Below the pieces are notes generated by a model, which saw nothing but the letters and a program-made list of their open reading frames with translations, searched no databases and was not told where the DNA came from. Both the position numbers and the translations under genes were made by a program. Below are positions 35,114 through 43,196 of a DNA stretch of 64,000 nucleotides, one piece after another. Each line of letters begins with the position of its first letter. Within the stretch, counting starts at the first letter, position 1. The stretch comes from Spartobacteria bacterium LR76 (GTDB lineage: Bacteria > Verrucomicrobiota > Verrucomicrobiia > Chthoniobacterales > Terrimicrobiaceae), in NCBI GenBank assembly GCA_003054655.1, contig QAYZ01000015.1:434001-498000 (forward strand). The letters are read 5' to 3'.

Positions 35114-37013
35114 GGTTGACCGTATTACGTACTTTCTGGCGCTGGGCATCATCTCGGTAATCCGATGTCTGCCACTCGGCGCGGCCTTTGTTCTCGGCCA
35201 GTCGCTCGGGGCGCTGCTGTGGGCCATCCTGCCCAGCTATCGGCGGCTCGCAAGGGAAAATCTCACCCGCGTCTTTGGCGGGGAGAAAACCCCGGCGGAA
35301 ATCCGGGCGTTGACGTTCAAGCACTTCACCACCCTCGGGGCCAACAGCGTCTGCGCCCTGAACATCGCCGGGGCCTCGCCAAAGGTGATCGCCAAGGCCG
35401 CCTGGATCTCCCACCCCGAGCGCCTCCAGCGGCACCTCGCCTCTGGACGCCCCGCCGTCATCGCCATCAACCACATCGGCAACTGGGAGCTTTACGCCCA
35501 GATGGTGTTCATGATGCCGGAGATCAAGTTTGGCACGGTCTACCAGGCGTTGCGCAACAAACCGCTCGACGATCTGATCAACCAGGACCGCCGCCGCCTC
35601 GGAGTGGCGACTTTTGACCGCAAGCGGGGCTTCAACGAAGCCATCGCCCTCCTGCGCCAGCCCGGCGTGGTCGGCGTGCTGGTCGATCAGAATGCCGGCG
35701 ATGGCGGCATTTTCATGCCGTTCTTCAACCGCCTGAGCTCCACCTCGCCGCTCGCGGCCACGCTGGCTATCCGCACGGAGGCCGCCGTGGTGCCGATCGC
35801 GATCTTTACCGAGGGCTTCGCCAAATGGCGCGTCGAGATCAGCGAGGAGGTGCCCTACGATCCGGCCCAGCCCGAGCAGCTCACTCTCGACATCAACAAG
35901 GCGCTCGAGCGGCAGATCCGCGAGTCGCCCGCCGACTGGTTCTGGGTCCACAACCGCTGGAAAACCCCGCTCCCGCACTTCCTCACCGTCACGCAAAAGC
36001 GCGGCGTGTACCTGCCCGAGGGCGAGAAGGAGAAGCTGAAGCCCTTCCGCATCGTCGTACGCTCGCCGAACTGGCTGGGCGACGCCGTGATGAGCTTCCG
36101 CGCCGCCCGCGCCTTCAAGCTCGGCCGTCCCGACGCCCAACTCGCCATCCTCACCCCCGCCAAGCTGGCCGGGCTGTGGAAACTCGTGCCCGAGGTGGAT
36201 GAGATCATTCCCTTTGAGCCCAGGGAGTCCATTTTCTCCGTGGCGAAGAAAATCCGGGGCCGCTTCGATGTGGCCGTGCTGTTTCCGAATTCGCTCCGCA
36301 GCGCGCTCGAAGCGTGGCTGGCAGGCATCCCGCGCCGGTTCGGCTACCGCGGGCACCACCGCGAGTATTTCCTCAACCAGATCCCCTCCGAGAAAAAGAA
36401 GAAGAAAAAGAAGGTGGCTCCCAAGCCCGAGCATCACGCGGATCGGTACTTCACGCTGGCCGAGAAGTGCGGCGGCGTCGAACCCCCGCCCCTTCCCCGG
36501 CGCAGCCGTCCGGCTACCGGCAAGCCCGTCATCGGCATCTGCCCCGGCGCGGAGTACGGCCCCGCCAAGCGCTGGCCCGCCGAGAGCTTTCGCAAGACGA
36601 TGGACCTGGTCTCGGCGAAGCTGGACTGCAAATGGGTGATCCTCGGCGTCGCGGCGGACCAGCCCATCGCCGCAGAGATCATCGCGGGATTCCCCGGCGA
36701 GGTGGAGGATTTGACCGGCAAGACGTCTCTCGACGGCCTCGTGGAAAGACTGGAAACGCTGACCGCTCTGGTCACCAACGACACAGGAACGATGCACCTG
36801 GCCGATTTCCTCGGGGTGCCGCTCGTCTCGGTCTTTGGCTCCACGGAACCCGACCTCACCGGCCCGCGCAACGAAAAGAGCATCGTGATCCGGCACCGCG
36901 TCGAGTGCAGCCCATGCTTCCTGCGCGATTGTCCGGTGGATTTCCGCTGCATGGCCGCCGTGACCCCGGAAGAAGTCTCCAGCCGCGTGCTGGAGCTGGT
37001 AAATGGGCAGTGA
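35112..37013 (+). CDS. LpxL-type lipid A acyltransferase fused to WaaF-type heptosyltransferase II
   Basis: 633 residues. Residues 1-285 match the LpxL/HtrB lysophospholipid acyltransferase family: an N-terminal membrane helix, NHIGNWELYAQMVFM (the H-x4-E motif), VGVLVDQNAGDGGIFM and WFWVHNRWK. Residues 312-633 match ADP-heptose:LPS heptosyltransferase II: VVRSPNWLGDAVMSFRAARA, GICPGAEYGPAKRWP and TNDTGTMHLADFLGVPLVSV. A run of seven lysines interrupts the second half near residue 430. Both activities act on lipid A-core, so the fusion joins late acylation and inner-core heptose addition. It overlaps tRNA-Val at the 3' end and purK at the 5' end. Confidence 0.93.
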   Translation: MVDRITYFLALGIISVIRCLPLGAAFVLGQSLGALLWAILPSYRRLARENLTRVFGGEKTPAEIRALTFKHFTTLGANSVCALNIAGASPKVIAKAAWISHPERLQRHLASGRPAVIAINHIGNWELYAQMVFMMPEIKFGTVYQALRNKPLDDLINQDRRRLGVATFDRKRGFNEAIALLRQPGVVGVLVDQNAGDGGIFMPFFNRLSSTSPLAATLAIRTEAAVVPIAIFTEGFAKWRVEISEEVPYDPAQPEQLTLDINKALERQIRESPADWFWVHNRWKTPLPHFLTVTQKRGVYLPEGEKEKLKPFRIVVRSPNWLGDAVMSFRAARAFKLGRPDAQLAILTPAKLAGLWKLVPEVDEIIPFEPRESIFSVAKKIRGRFDVAVLFPNSLRSALEAWLAGIPRRFGYRGHHREYFLNQIPSEKKKKKKKVAPKPEHHADRYFTLAEKCGGVEPPPLPRRSRPATGKPVIGICPGAEYGPAKRWPAESFRKTMDLVSAKLDCKWVILGVAADQPIAAEIIAGFPGEVEDLTGKTSLDGLVERLETLTALVTNDTGTMHLADFLGVPLVSVFGSTEPDLTGPRNEKSIVIRHRVECSPCFLRDCPVDFRCMAAVTPEEVSSRVLELVNGQ

Positions 37014-37075
37014 GGGGATCGAACCCCCGACCAATAGTGTGTAAGACTACCGCTCTACCGCTGAGCTAACTGCCC
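37004..37075 (-). tRNA. tRNA-Val (UAC anticodon)
   Basis: A 72-nt cloverleaf on the minus strand. The acceptor stem is GGGCAGT/ACTGCCC with discriminator A; the D arm has GCTCAGCGGTAGAGC; the anticodon loop CTTACAC gives anticodon UAC; the T arm has GGTTCGATCC. CCA is not encoded. Its last 10 nt overlap the end of the lpxL-waaF coding sequence on the plus strand. Confidence 0.96.
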
Positions 37076-37519
37076 GAAGAAAAGGACAGCGGGGTTTCTT
37101 TCGGAGTCCCGCCGAGTGAGAAAATAAATCACCCTGTCCGTGCAAAGGCAAGCGCAACACGAAAAATAGCCGAGCAAACATACCCGGCGCTTCCCGGCCG
37201 CAGCCGGACTCACATCCCGTGCCAACACGTTGGAGCCAGACGTATTGTTCCTTCAAGATTCGATTTCCGGAGAGATGCCCTCTTGCGCCTCTTTGATCAT
37301 TCGAGCGACATCGGCTTAACCCGCTGTAAACACCTCGTGAGCTTCCCCCGGTGATCGGGCCAGAGCAGAGCCGAGGATCGGCTTCGAAAAGGAATACCGA
37401 TTCCGATCGGGGGGGTCTTAATCATGAATTTATTTCATGATTTCCATAAAGAGATATCGTGCTCATAGTCGGTCGACTGCTGGTCTTTGAGAGCCATTGA
37501 GGTACTTCCAATCAAAGAT
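37076..37519. other. 444-bp gene-free stretch: porin promoter region with dyad operator
   Basis: No credible gene is seen here on either strand. Between tRNA-Val and the porin it holds the strong dyad at 37421-37443. A weaker inverted GATCGG/CCGATC pair lies at 37376-37381 and 37404-37409. Promoter elements for both the tRNA (leftward) and the porin (rightward) must lie here, but none is convincing by eye. Confidence 0.6.
37421..37443. promoter_or_regulatory. Dyad operator AATCATGAA-N5-TTCATGATT upstream of the porin
   Basis: A perfect inverted repeat with 9-bp arms and a 5-bp spacer, ending 76 bp before the likely porin start. Its core, TCATGAA-N5-TTCATGA, is repeated exactly in the LysR/nas intergenic region at 56437-56455. 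It is therefore a candidate binding site for the LysR regulator encoded there. Confidence 0.6.
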
Positions 37520-38953
37520 ATGGAAGATATAAACGCAAAAATGGCGACTCCGTTCATGAACACCTTTCATCAGGCATGCATGGCCGCGCTCATGGTTATC
37601 TTTATTTCCACAGCGGGCACGGCGCGCGGACAAAATAAGATAATTCCTCAATGGGACGGGAAATATGCCTCGGGCGACTGGTTGGGAGTCCGAAGCCTGC
37701 TAAATGACAGAGGATTGGTTTTCGGCATCGAATGGAAGGCCAACCTCCTCGGGATCGTCGATGGCGGCTTGCAGCAGCGTGGAGGGTTTGACGAGGAGTG
37801 GAAATTCCGAGGCACCCTTGACCTCGCAAAAATGACAGGCTGGGAACCGCTAAATGGTTTGAGTCTCTTTGCGGATGTGCGGTGGCGCGATGGAGACGGC
37901 ATCAATAAATACTCTGGTGCCAGTCCGATGTTCGGCCCCAGCACGTTCCAGGGCGGAAAGCAGTGGCGCTTTCTCAATGCCTACGCGACCTACACGACGC
38001 CGGAGATGCTCGGAATCAAAGATTTCCTCACCCTTTCCGGAGGCTGGCAGAATCCCTCGGACATTTTCATCAAGCAGCCCGAGTCGAAATTTTTCGTTAA
38101 CAACACCTTTAACTCGGGCCGGGGCATCAGTGCCAATGGCATTCCGTGGGGCGGCAGTTACTCGGCCTGGGGAGGCTATGCCAAGGTGAAGCCGGCCGAT
38201 TGGGCGTATGTGCAATCCGGCCTCTATCTGGCGGTGCCAAATGCCACCAACACCCGCAATCACGGCTTGTACTTCGCAGGTTATCGGATCAATCCGGAGT
38301 TGAATGGCTTGTACTGGCTCACGGAGGCGGGAGTGACGCCGAAACTCGGCAACTCCGCGCTGCCGGGTCGCTATGCTGCCGGGTTCATCTACTGGGGAGT
38401 GGAGAATACCGCCTTCCTCGGAGAGCGTTATGATCAGAAAGTCCTCTTCTACTGGCAGGCGGACCAGATGCTTTTTCGCGAACCGTCGCGTGTCCCGACA
38501 TCCCCCGTTCTCGGAAAAGGGTCCTCTGACGGAAAGGCGGCCATTGATGGCAAGTCGCTGACGACTCCCGCCTCTCCCGAGAAGCCCAAGCTCAACGAAC
38601 AGGGGCTCTATTTCTTCAGCCTTTTCAACTACGCGCCTTCCTTCAACAACACGCTGCCCTTCTATTTTCAGACCGGGCTCATCTACAAAGGTCTCCTCCC
38701 GTACAGGGATAATGATCAACTCGGCGTGGCCCTCGCCTACGGCAACTACAGCTATGACAAGATCGTCGCAGAAGATAATCGCGGCATAGATACCCACCAA
38801 ACCTATGAGGCCGTGCTGGAGTTTGACTACAGGATCCAGATCACCCAATGGGCTTATGCCCAGCCGCTGGTCCAGTACATCATTCGGCCCAGTGGTACCG
38901 GGCTTGTCCAGAACGACACGATCCTCGGTCTTCAGCTCGGAGTGATTTTTTAA
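37520..38953 (+). CDS. OprB-family outer-membrane porin
   Basis: About 477 residues from the ATG at 37520. ATGs at 37541 and 37556 are possible, the last giving the cleanest signal peptide (MNTFHQACMAALMVIFISTA). The mature protein starts with the OprB pattern (GDWLGVRSLLNDRGLVFGIEW) and has alternating beta-strands, ending LGLQLGVIF, a C-terminal aromatic typical of outer-membrane barrels. OprB proteins usually admit carbohydrates. Here the gene sits next to zwf and shares an operator with the nas operon, so nitrate or another anion is a possible substrate (inference). Confidence 0.88.
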   Translation: MEDINAKMATPFMNTFHQACMAALMVIFISTAGTARGQNKIIPQWDGKYASGDWLGVRSLLNDRGLVFGIEWKANLLGIVDGGLQQRGGFDEEWKFRGTLDLAKMTGWEPLNGLSLFADVRWRDGDGINKYSGASPMFGPSTFQGGKQWRFLNAYATYTTPEMLGIKDFLTLSGGWQNPSDIFIKQPESKFFVNNTFNSGRGISANGIPWGGSYSAWGGYAKVKPADWAYVQSGLYLAVPNATNTRNHGLYFAGYRINPELNGLYWLTEAGVTPKLGNSALPGRYAAGFIYWGVENTAFLGERYDQKVLFYWQADQMLFREPSRVPTSPVLGKGSSDGKAAIDGKSLTTPASPEKPKLNEQGLYFFSLFNYAPSFNNTLPFYFQTGLIYKGLLPYRDNDQLGVALAYGNYSYDKIVAEDNRGIDTHQTYEAVLEFDYRIQITQWAYAQPLVQYIIRPSGTGLVQNDTILGLQLGVIF

Positions 38954-38958
38954 TCCCT

Positions 38959-40458
38959 ATGTCCGTGCTCGCAGGCCGCATCTCGCCGGAACCGTGCTCG
39001 CTGGTGATCTTTGGAGCCACCGGAGATCTGACTCATCGCAAACTCATCCCGGCGCTTTACAATCTGACCGTGGAAAACGCGCTGCCTCCGGAGTTTTCCG
39101 TGATCGGATTCGCCCGTCGGGAGAAATCCGACGTCATCTTTCGTTCCGAGCTGGAGGCTTCCGTCCGAAAGTACTCCCGGCAGGGAGTGAACGACGGCTC
39201 CTGGGCGGAATTTGCCTCATCAATTTTCTATCATCGGAGCGAGTTCGATAACGAAGCCGGATATCTCGCTCTCGCGGAACGATTGAAGGACCTCGATCAC
39301 GAGCGGGGCACCCGCGGAAACCGGCTGTTTTATCTCTCTGCGGGGCCGGACCAGTTCGAAACCATTCTCCGCCACCTCGAAGCGAGCGGATTAAAAAAGG
39401 CAGCCGAAGGAAGCTGGGCTCGCGTGATCGTCGAGAAACCCTTCGGCACCGATCTCGCCAGCGCGCAAAAGCTCAATGCGCTGGTGGAGGAGGTTTTCCC
39501 GGAGTCCGCCACCTATCGGATCGATCACTATCTCGGAAAGGAAACCGCGCAGAACATCATGGCTCTAAGGTTCGCCAACTCCGTCTTCGAGCAACTATGG
39601 AACTCGCGCTACATCGACCATATCCAGATCACTGCAAGCGAACCGCTTGGAGTGGAGGGTCGGGCAGGATATTATGACAAATCCGGCGCAATGCGGGACA
39701 TGGTGCAGAATCATCTCCTGCAACTCCTCTGTCTGGCTGCCATGGAGCCGCCCGTCGGCCTCGATGCGGATGCCATCCGGGATGAAAAGGTCAAGGTTTT
39801 GAAATCGTTGCGTCGCATCGGCGGCGACGACGTGAAAAGACAGATTGTCCGGGCGCAGTACAATGCGGGAACAGTGCAGGGACGGCGGGTACCAGCCTAC
39901 CGGGACGAAAAGGATATCGACCCCGATTCAGGCACGGAAACCTACGTGGCGCTGCAACTGAATGTCGACAACTGGCGCTGGGCAGGCGTGCCGTTCTTCA
40001 TGCGAGTCGGCAAGCGACTGGCCAAGAGCGGCACCCAGATTTCGCTCCATTTCCGGGAGTCGCCTCCCGTGCTGTTCAACGCTGCGGGCGATACGAAGGA
40101 CAATGTCCTCGTCATTCGCATCCAGCCGGATGAGGGAATAACTCTGCACATGAATGCAAAGCTCCCGGGCAACACCTCGCACCTGCATCCGGTGCGCATG
40201 GATTTTCACTATCATACGACCTTTGAGCGGGCGAATCCGGAAGCCTATGAGCGTCTCCTGCTGGACGCCATGAGCGGGGACGCAACGCTATTCGCCCGCC
40301 GGGATGAGGTGGAAGAGGCGTGGAAATTTGTCGACGATATTCGCGAGGCTTGGGAGGCAAACGATGCCGATCTTGCGTTTTATCCGGCGGGAACCGCTGG
40401 TCCTTCCGAAGCGGATGATCTTATTCGCCGATTTGGTTTTGAATGGCGCGATATCTAG
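38959..40458 (+). CDS. zwf: Glucose-6-phosphate 1-dehydrogenase
   Basis: 499 residues from the ATG at 38959, 5 bp after the porin stop. The coenzyme motif SLVIFGATGDLTHRKLIPAL is at residues 14-33, the active-site motif RIDHYLGKETAQNIM near residue 190, and VIVEKPFGTDL precedes it. It oxidises glucose-6-phosphate to 6-phosphogluconolactone, producing NADPH. The porin-zwf pair and the shared operator suggest that the NADPH supports the nearby flavoprotein/nitrite reductase. A general glucose-uptake unit is an alternative. Confidence 0.96.
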   Translation: MSVLAGRISPEPCSLVIFGATGDLTHRKLIPALYNLTVENALPPEFSVIGFARREKSDVIFRSELEASVRKYSRQGVNDGSWAEFASSIFYHRSEFDNEAGYLALAERLKDLDHERGTRGNRLFYLSAGPDQFETILRHLEASGLKKAAEGSWARVIVEKPFGTDLASAQKLNALVEEVFPESATYRIDHYLGKETAQNIMALRFANSVFEQLWNSRYIDHIQITASEPLGVEGRAGYYDKSGAMRDMVQNHLLQLLCLAAMEPPVGLDADAIRDEKVKVLKSLRRIGGDDVKRQIVRAQYNAGTVQGRRVPAYRDEKDIDPDSGTETYVALQLNVDNWRWAGVPFFMRVGKRLAKSGTQISLHFRESPPVLFNAAGDTKDNVLVIRIQPDEGITLHMNAKLPGNTSHLHPVRMDFHYHTTFERANPEAYERLLLDAMSGDATLFARRDEVEEAWKFVDDIREAWEANDADLAFYPAGTAGPSEADDLIRRFGFEWRDI

Positions 40459-40943
40459 CTGGCCTGGTCGAGTTCATGCCCGAGATGCCTCAGCCCCTCG
40501 CGCAGGGCTGGAACGAGCGGCGGGAGGCACTGGGAGATGGATCGTGGGTTCCCGGGAAGATTGAGAATAATCGTGCGTCCGCGTATCCCTGCGAGAGCCC
40601 GGGAGAGAATCGCGGTGGGAACGGTTGGAAACGAGAGCATTCGCATGGCCTCGCCGAAACCGGGTAATTCCTTCTCCACGACATCGCGGGTCGCTTCCGG
40701 CGTGACATCACGCACCGACGGCCCGGTGCCGCCGGTGGTAATCACCAGGGGAAGCTTGAGGTCGTCACAGAATTCCCGCAAGGCCGTGGCGAGCATCTGT
40801 CTTTCGTCAGGAAATACGCGGGCGACAAATTCCACTGGCTTTCCCCACGCAGAGGAAAAGACCCTCTCGATCTCAGGGCCGCTCAAATCCTCATACACGC
40901 CCGCACTGGCGCGATCGCTCAGGGTGACACGGCCGACGATCAT
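40455..40943 (-). CDS. mogA: Molybdopterin adenylyltransferase (MogA/MoaB family)
   Basis: 162 residues. MoCF-type motifs are present: LPLVITTGGTGPSVRDVTPEAT and NLPGNPRSISQCLPPLVPAL. It adenylates molybdopterin before molybdenum insertion by MoeA. The start overlaps the moaC stop (ATGA). It is the last gene of the leftward Moco operon and overlaps the convergent zwf stop by four bases. MogA and MoaB are close paralogues, so the symbol is a best guess. Confidence 0.92.
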   Translation of the reverse strand: MIVGRVTLSDRASAGVYEDLSGPEIERVFSSAWGKPVEFVARVFPDERQMLATALREFCDDLKLPLVITTGGTGPSVRDVTPEATRDVVEKELPGFGEAMRMLSFPTVPTAILSRALAGIRGRTIILNLPGNPRSISQCLPPLVPALREGLRHLGHELDQAS

Positions 40944-41389
40944 TCCTTGACCTTCTCTGTCACGCGCGTTTCCCCGATCACCATTCCCTTATCCACGGCT
41001 TTCATCATGTCATAGAGCGTGAGGGCTGCGACAGATGCTCCGGTGAGCGCCTCCATTTCGACCCCAGTGCGGGAAGTCGTCGATACCGTGCACCGGGTCT
41101 CGACAAAGTCAGCCGTTACCTGAAATTCCACTGCCACCTGATCGAGGGGCAGTTGATGGCAGAGCGGGATGAGCGTGGAAGTCATCTTGGCCGCCTGGAT
41201 CGCAGCGATGCGCGCAACGGCAAGCACGTCGCCTTTGGGCAGGGCCTGGGCTCGTAACGCCTCGATCGTCGCTGGGGCGCAAAACAAGCGGCTCACCGCG
41301 GTGGCGCGGCGGCGCTGCGCGGGCTTTGCTCCGACGTCCACCATGCGGGCTTCCCCGTGTGCGTCGAGGTGCGAGAATTTTCGGTCCAT
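40940..41389 (-). CDS. moaC: Cyclic pyranopterin monophosphate synthase MoaC
   Basis: 149 residues from the ATG at 41389 (MDRKFSHLDAHGEARMVDVG). Family blocks KGDVLAVARIAAIQAAKMT, TLIPLCHQLPLDQV, and TGVEMEALTGASVAALTLYDMMKAVDK are all present. With MoaA it makes cyclic pyranopterin monophosphate, the first step of Moco synthesis. It lies between moeA and mogA and is coupled to mogA by ATGA. Confidence 0.97.
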   Translation of the reverse strand: MDRKFSHLDAHGEARMVDVGAKPAQRRRATAVSRLFCAPATIEALRAQALPKGDVLAVARIAAIQAAKMTSTLIPLCHQLPLDQVAVEFQVTADFVETRCTVSTTSRTGVEMEALTGASVAALTLYDMMKAVDKGMVIGETRVTEKVKE

Positions 41390-41399
41390 CCCGAGGAGC

Positions 41400-42566
41400 C
41401 TACGAGGCGCTGACGATTTCAACAAGGCTCCCTGCGCGTGGAGACTCATTGGGCCGGATGCGGATGAGAGCATTCACCCCGAGAAGAGCCGAAAGATGTC
41501 CCGAGTCCAGCCAGGCCTGAGCTCTTACCTCTCCGCCGCCTGCGAGGGCCGGCCAATAGGTCTCTCTCTCATCAGGCACGAGCGCTGCACCCTCGCAAAG
41601 ATGGGCAAATATCATGGAAGGGATGTCCCATTGACCCAGCCGCCGCAGGATTCGGCTGACAAAAAGGTGGAACGTCACGAAGTGCGACACAGGATTTCCG
41701 GGCAGACCGACAGCCACCTGGTGCCCCCGCGTACCAAATAAGAACGGTTTGCCCGGCCGGCAGTTGACGGATCGGGAAAGAATGGCAAATCCGAGCCGCG
41801 TCAGGATTTCCGCCGTACGATCATACCGGCCTCCGCTGGAGCCCCCGGAAATCAAAAGCAAGTCGGCGTCACAAAATCCCGGTCCCTCGCATGCCATCAA
41901 CGCCGCCTCAAGACTCTCGTCGACATGCTGGTTTCCCACATAGGCAACGCCCATCTGCTCGGCCAAGGCTCGAATCAAGGGGCCATTCGTATTTCGGATC
42001 TGGCCGTGGGCGAGAGCCTCGGAAATCCCCACGATTTCGCGCCCCGTAGTCAGGTGCGCCACTCGCGGTCGGGGCACGACCAAAGGAGTGCTCTCCCCCA
42101 CCGCAGCAAGTACCGCGATCTCTGCGGGCGAAAGCATGGTCAAACCCGGAACCAGAATATCGCCGCGACGGGTGGCGCTTCCCCGGCGTCGCACAAATCC
42201 GTGCGGAGTGGAGAGTTCAAGGAGGATCTTGCCGTCGCGCTCCAAGATATCCTCCTGTTTGACCACCACGACCTCTTTCGGCAAGGCGGAGCCAGTGTAC
42301 ACTCGTGAGGCATGTCCAGGACTGATGCCACCAGAGGGAGGCTCTCCCGGCAGGATCTCATGCGAAATCGTCAGCCAACCCGGACCTGCGCCCTCCTGCA
42401 CGGCAAAGCCATCCATGGCGGAACGGTCAAAGGCAGGTTCATCCTCCCGCGCTGCGACATCCCCCCTGAGCCTCAGTCCACGGCATTCTTCAAGGGGAAT
42501 CCTGCGGGCGGGAAGGGGCAATACCTTCTCGTCAATTAACTCCAGCAGCCCGTCGACACTCAGCAT
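41400..42566 (-). CDS. moeA: Molybdopterin molybdenumtransferase MoeA
   Basis: 388 residues. Signatures include EPAFDRSAMDGFAVQ, TGSALPKEVVVVKQED, RPRVAHLTTGREIVG, and VGLPGNPVSHFVTFHLFV. It inserts molybdate into adenylated molybdopterin. The normally well-kept SGGVSVGDYD loop reads SGGSSGGRYD here, a notable change that leaves the trailing Asp. The start overlaps the moaE stop by 7 bp, and moaC follows after 10 bp. Confidence 0.95.
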   Translation of the reverse strand: MLSVDGLLELIDEKVLPLPARRIPLEECRGLRLRGDVAAREDEPAFDRSAMDGFAVQEGAGPGWLTISHEILPGEPPSGGISPGHASRVYTGSALPKEVVVVKQEDILERDGKILLELSTPHGFVRRRGSATRRGDILVPGLTMLSPAEIAVLAAVGESTPLVVPRPRVAHLTTGREIVGISEALAHGQIRNTNGPLIRALAEQMGVAYVGNQHVDESLEAALMACEGPGFCDADLLLISGGSSGGRYDRTAEILTRLGFAILSRSVNCRPGKPFLFGTRGHQVAVGLPGNPVSHFVTFHLFVSRILRRLGQWDIPSMIFAHLCEGAALVPDERETYWPALAGGGEVRAQAWLDSGHLSALLGVNALIRIRPNESPRAGSLVEIVSAS

Positions 42567-42946
42567 GACACCGCACCCACTTTCCAGATCGGGACATCCT
42601 TTTTCAGCCGATCCATAAAGGCCGACAACAAGCCAAAGCCCTCCTGCCGATGCCGGGAGAGAACGCCCACATAAATGGCGGCGTCTCCTACAGGAACGAA
42701 ACCGTGACGGTGAATTACCATCACCTTCCGGCAGGGAAAACTTTCCCTGAGTTCACCAAGAATCCTTCGAATTTCCTTCTCCGCCATGTCTGCATAAATT
42801 TCGTAATTGAGACCCGCGATCCGCTCACCGGCCTCTTCCTGCCGGATAATGCCATAGAACTCCGCCAGCGCACCATCGTTGCCCTCGACACCAAAACTCA
42901 CCGGGCGAGGGACGGCTTCCGTAAGAAATGTGACGATGATTTCCAT
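42560..42946 (-). CDS. moaE: Molybdopterin synthase catalytic subunit MoaE
   Basis: 128 residues. The family pattern GALAEFYGIIRQ, then GLNYEIYADMAEKEI, HRHGFVPVGDAAIYVGVLSRHR and the lysine-bearing KKDVPIWKVG is present. With MoaD thiocarboxylate it converts cyclic pyranopterin monophosphate to molybdopterin. It follows moaD by 4 bp and overlaps moeA by 7 bp. Confidence 0.95.
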   Translation of the reverse strand: MEIIVTFLTEAVPRPVSFGVEGNDGALAEFYGIIRQEEAGERIAGLNYEIYADMAEKEIRRILGELRESFPCRKVMVIHRHGFVPVGDAAIYVGVLSRHRQEGFGLLSAFMDRLKKDVPIWKVGAVSC

Positions 42947-42950
42947 CTCA

Positions 42951-43193
42951 TTAGCCTCCCGACACAGGCGGTATCACCGCGATCTCATCCTCCGTGCCAA
43001 AGGTTTCGCCGTCTGACAGGTAATGGCCATTTCGCGCCAGTCGTGCACCAGCCTGGACTGAGCCAAGATCGGGAAATGTGCATACCAGCCAGTCCCACAA
43101 GATTCCGGCAGTCTCCCCCCCTTGGTTGCGCCATTCGATTTCCCCGCAGCCAGCGGCGTCCCTTGCCTGGGCGAAAAAGAGAATCCTCGACAT
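42951..43193 (-). CDS. moaD: Molybdopterin synthase sulfur carrier subunit MoaD
   Basis: 80 residues with the beta-grasp fold of ThiS/MoaD proteins, ending in the diglycine VIPPVSGG needed for thiocarboxylation. It is flanked by moaA (3 bp upstream) and moaE (4 bp downstream). Although sequence similarity in this small family is weak, the ending and context fix the call. Confidence 0.93.
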   Translation of the reverse strand: MSRILFFAQARDAAGCGEIEWRNQGGETAGILWDWLVCTFPDLGSVQAGARLARNGHYLSDGETFGTEDEIAVIPPVSGG

Positions 43194-43196
43194 TCG

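Noticed and set aside
36390-36425. Frameshift in the lysine run of lpxL-waaF
   Set aside because: The heptosyltransferase motifs continue in the same frame on both sides, so the run is probably real.
37004-37075. tRNA-Val as the attachment site of an integrated nitrate island
   Set aside because: The tRNA 3' end points away from the island, no repeat of its 3' end was seen near 57-58 kb, and there is no integrase.
37520-38953. Calling the porin a glucose porin outright
   Set aside because: The OprB family match alone does not fix the substrate, and the shared nas operator argues for caution.
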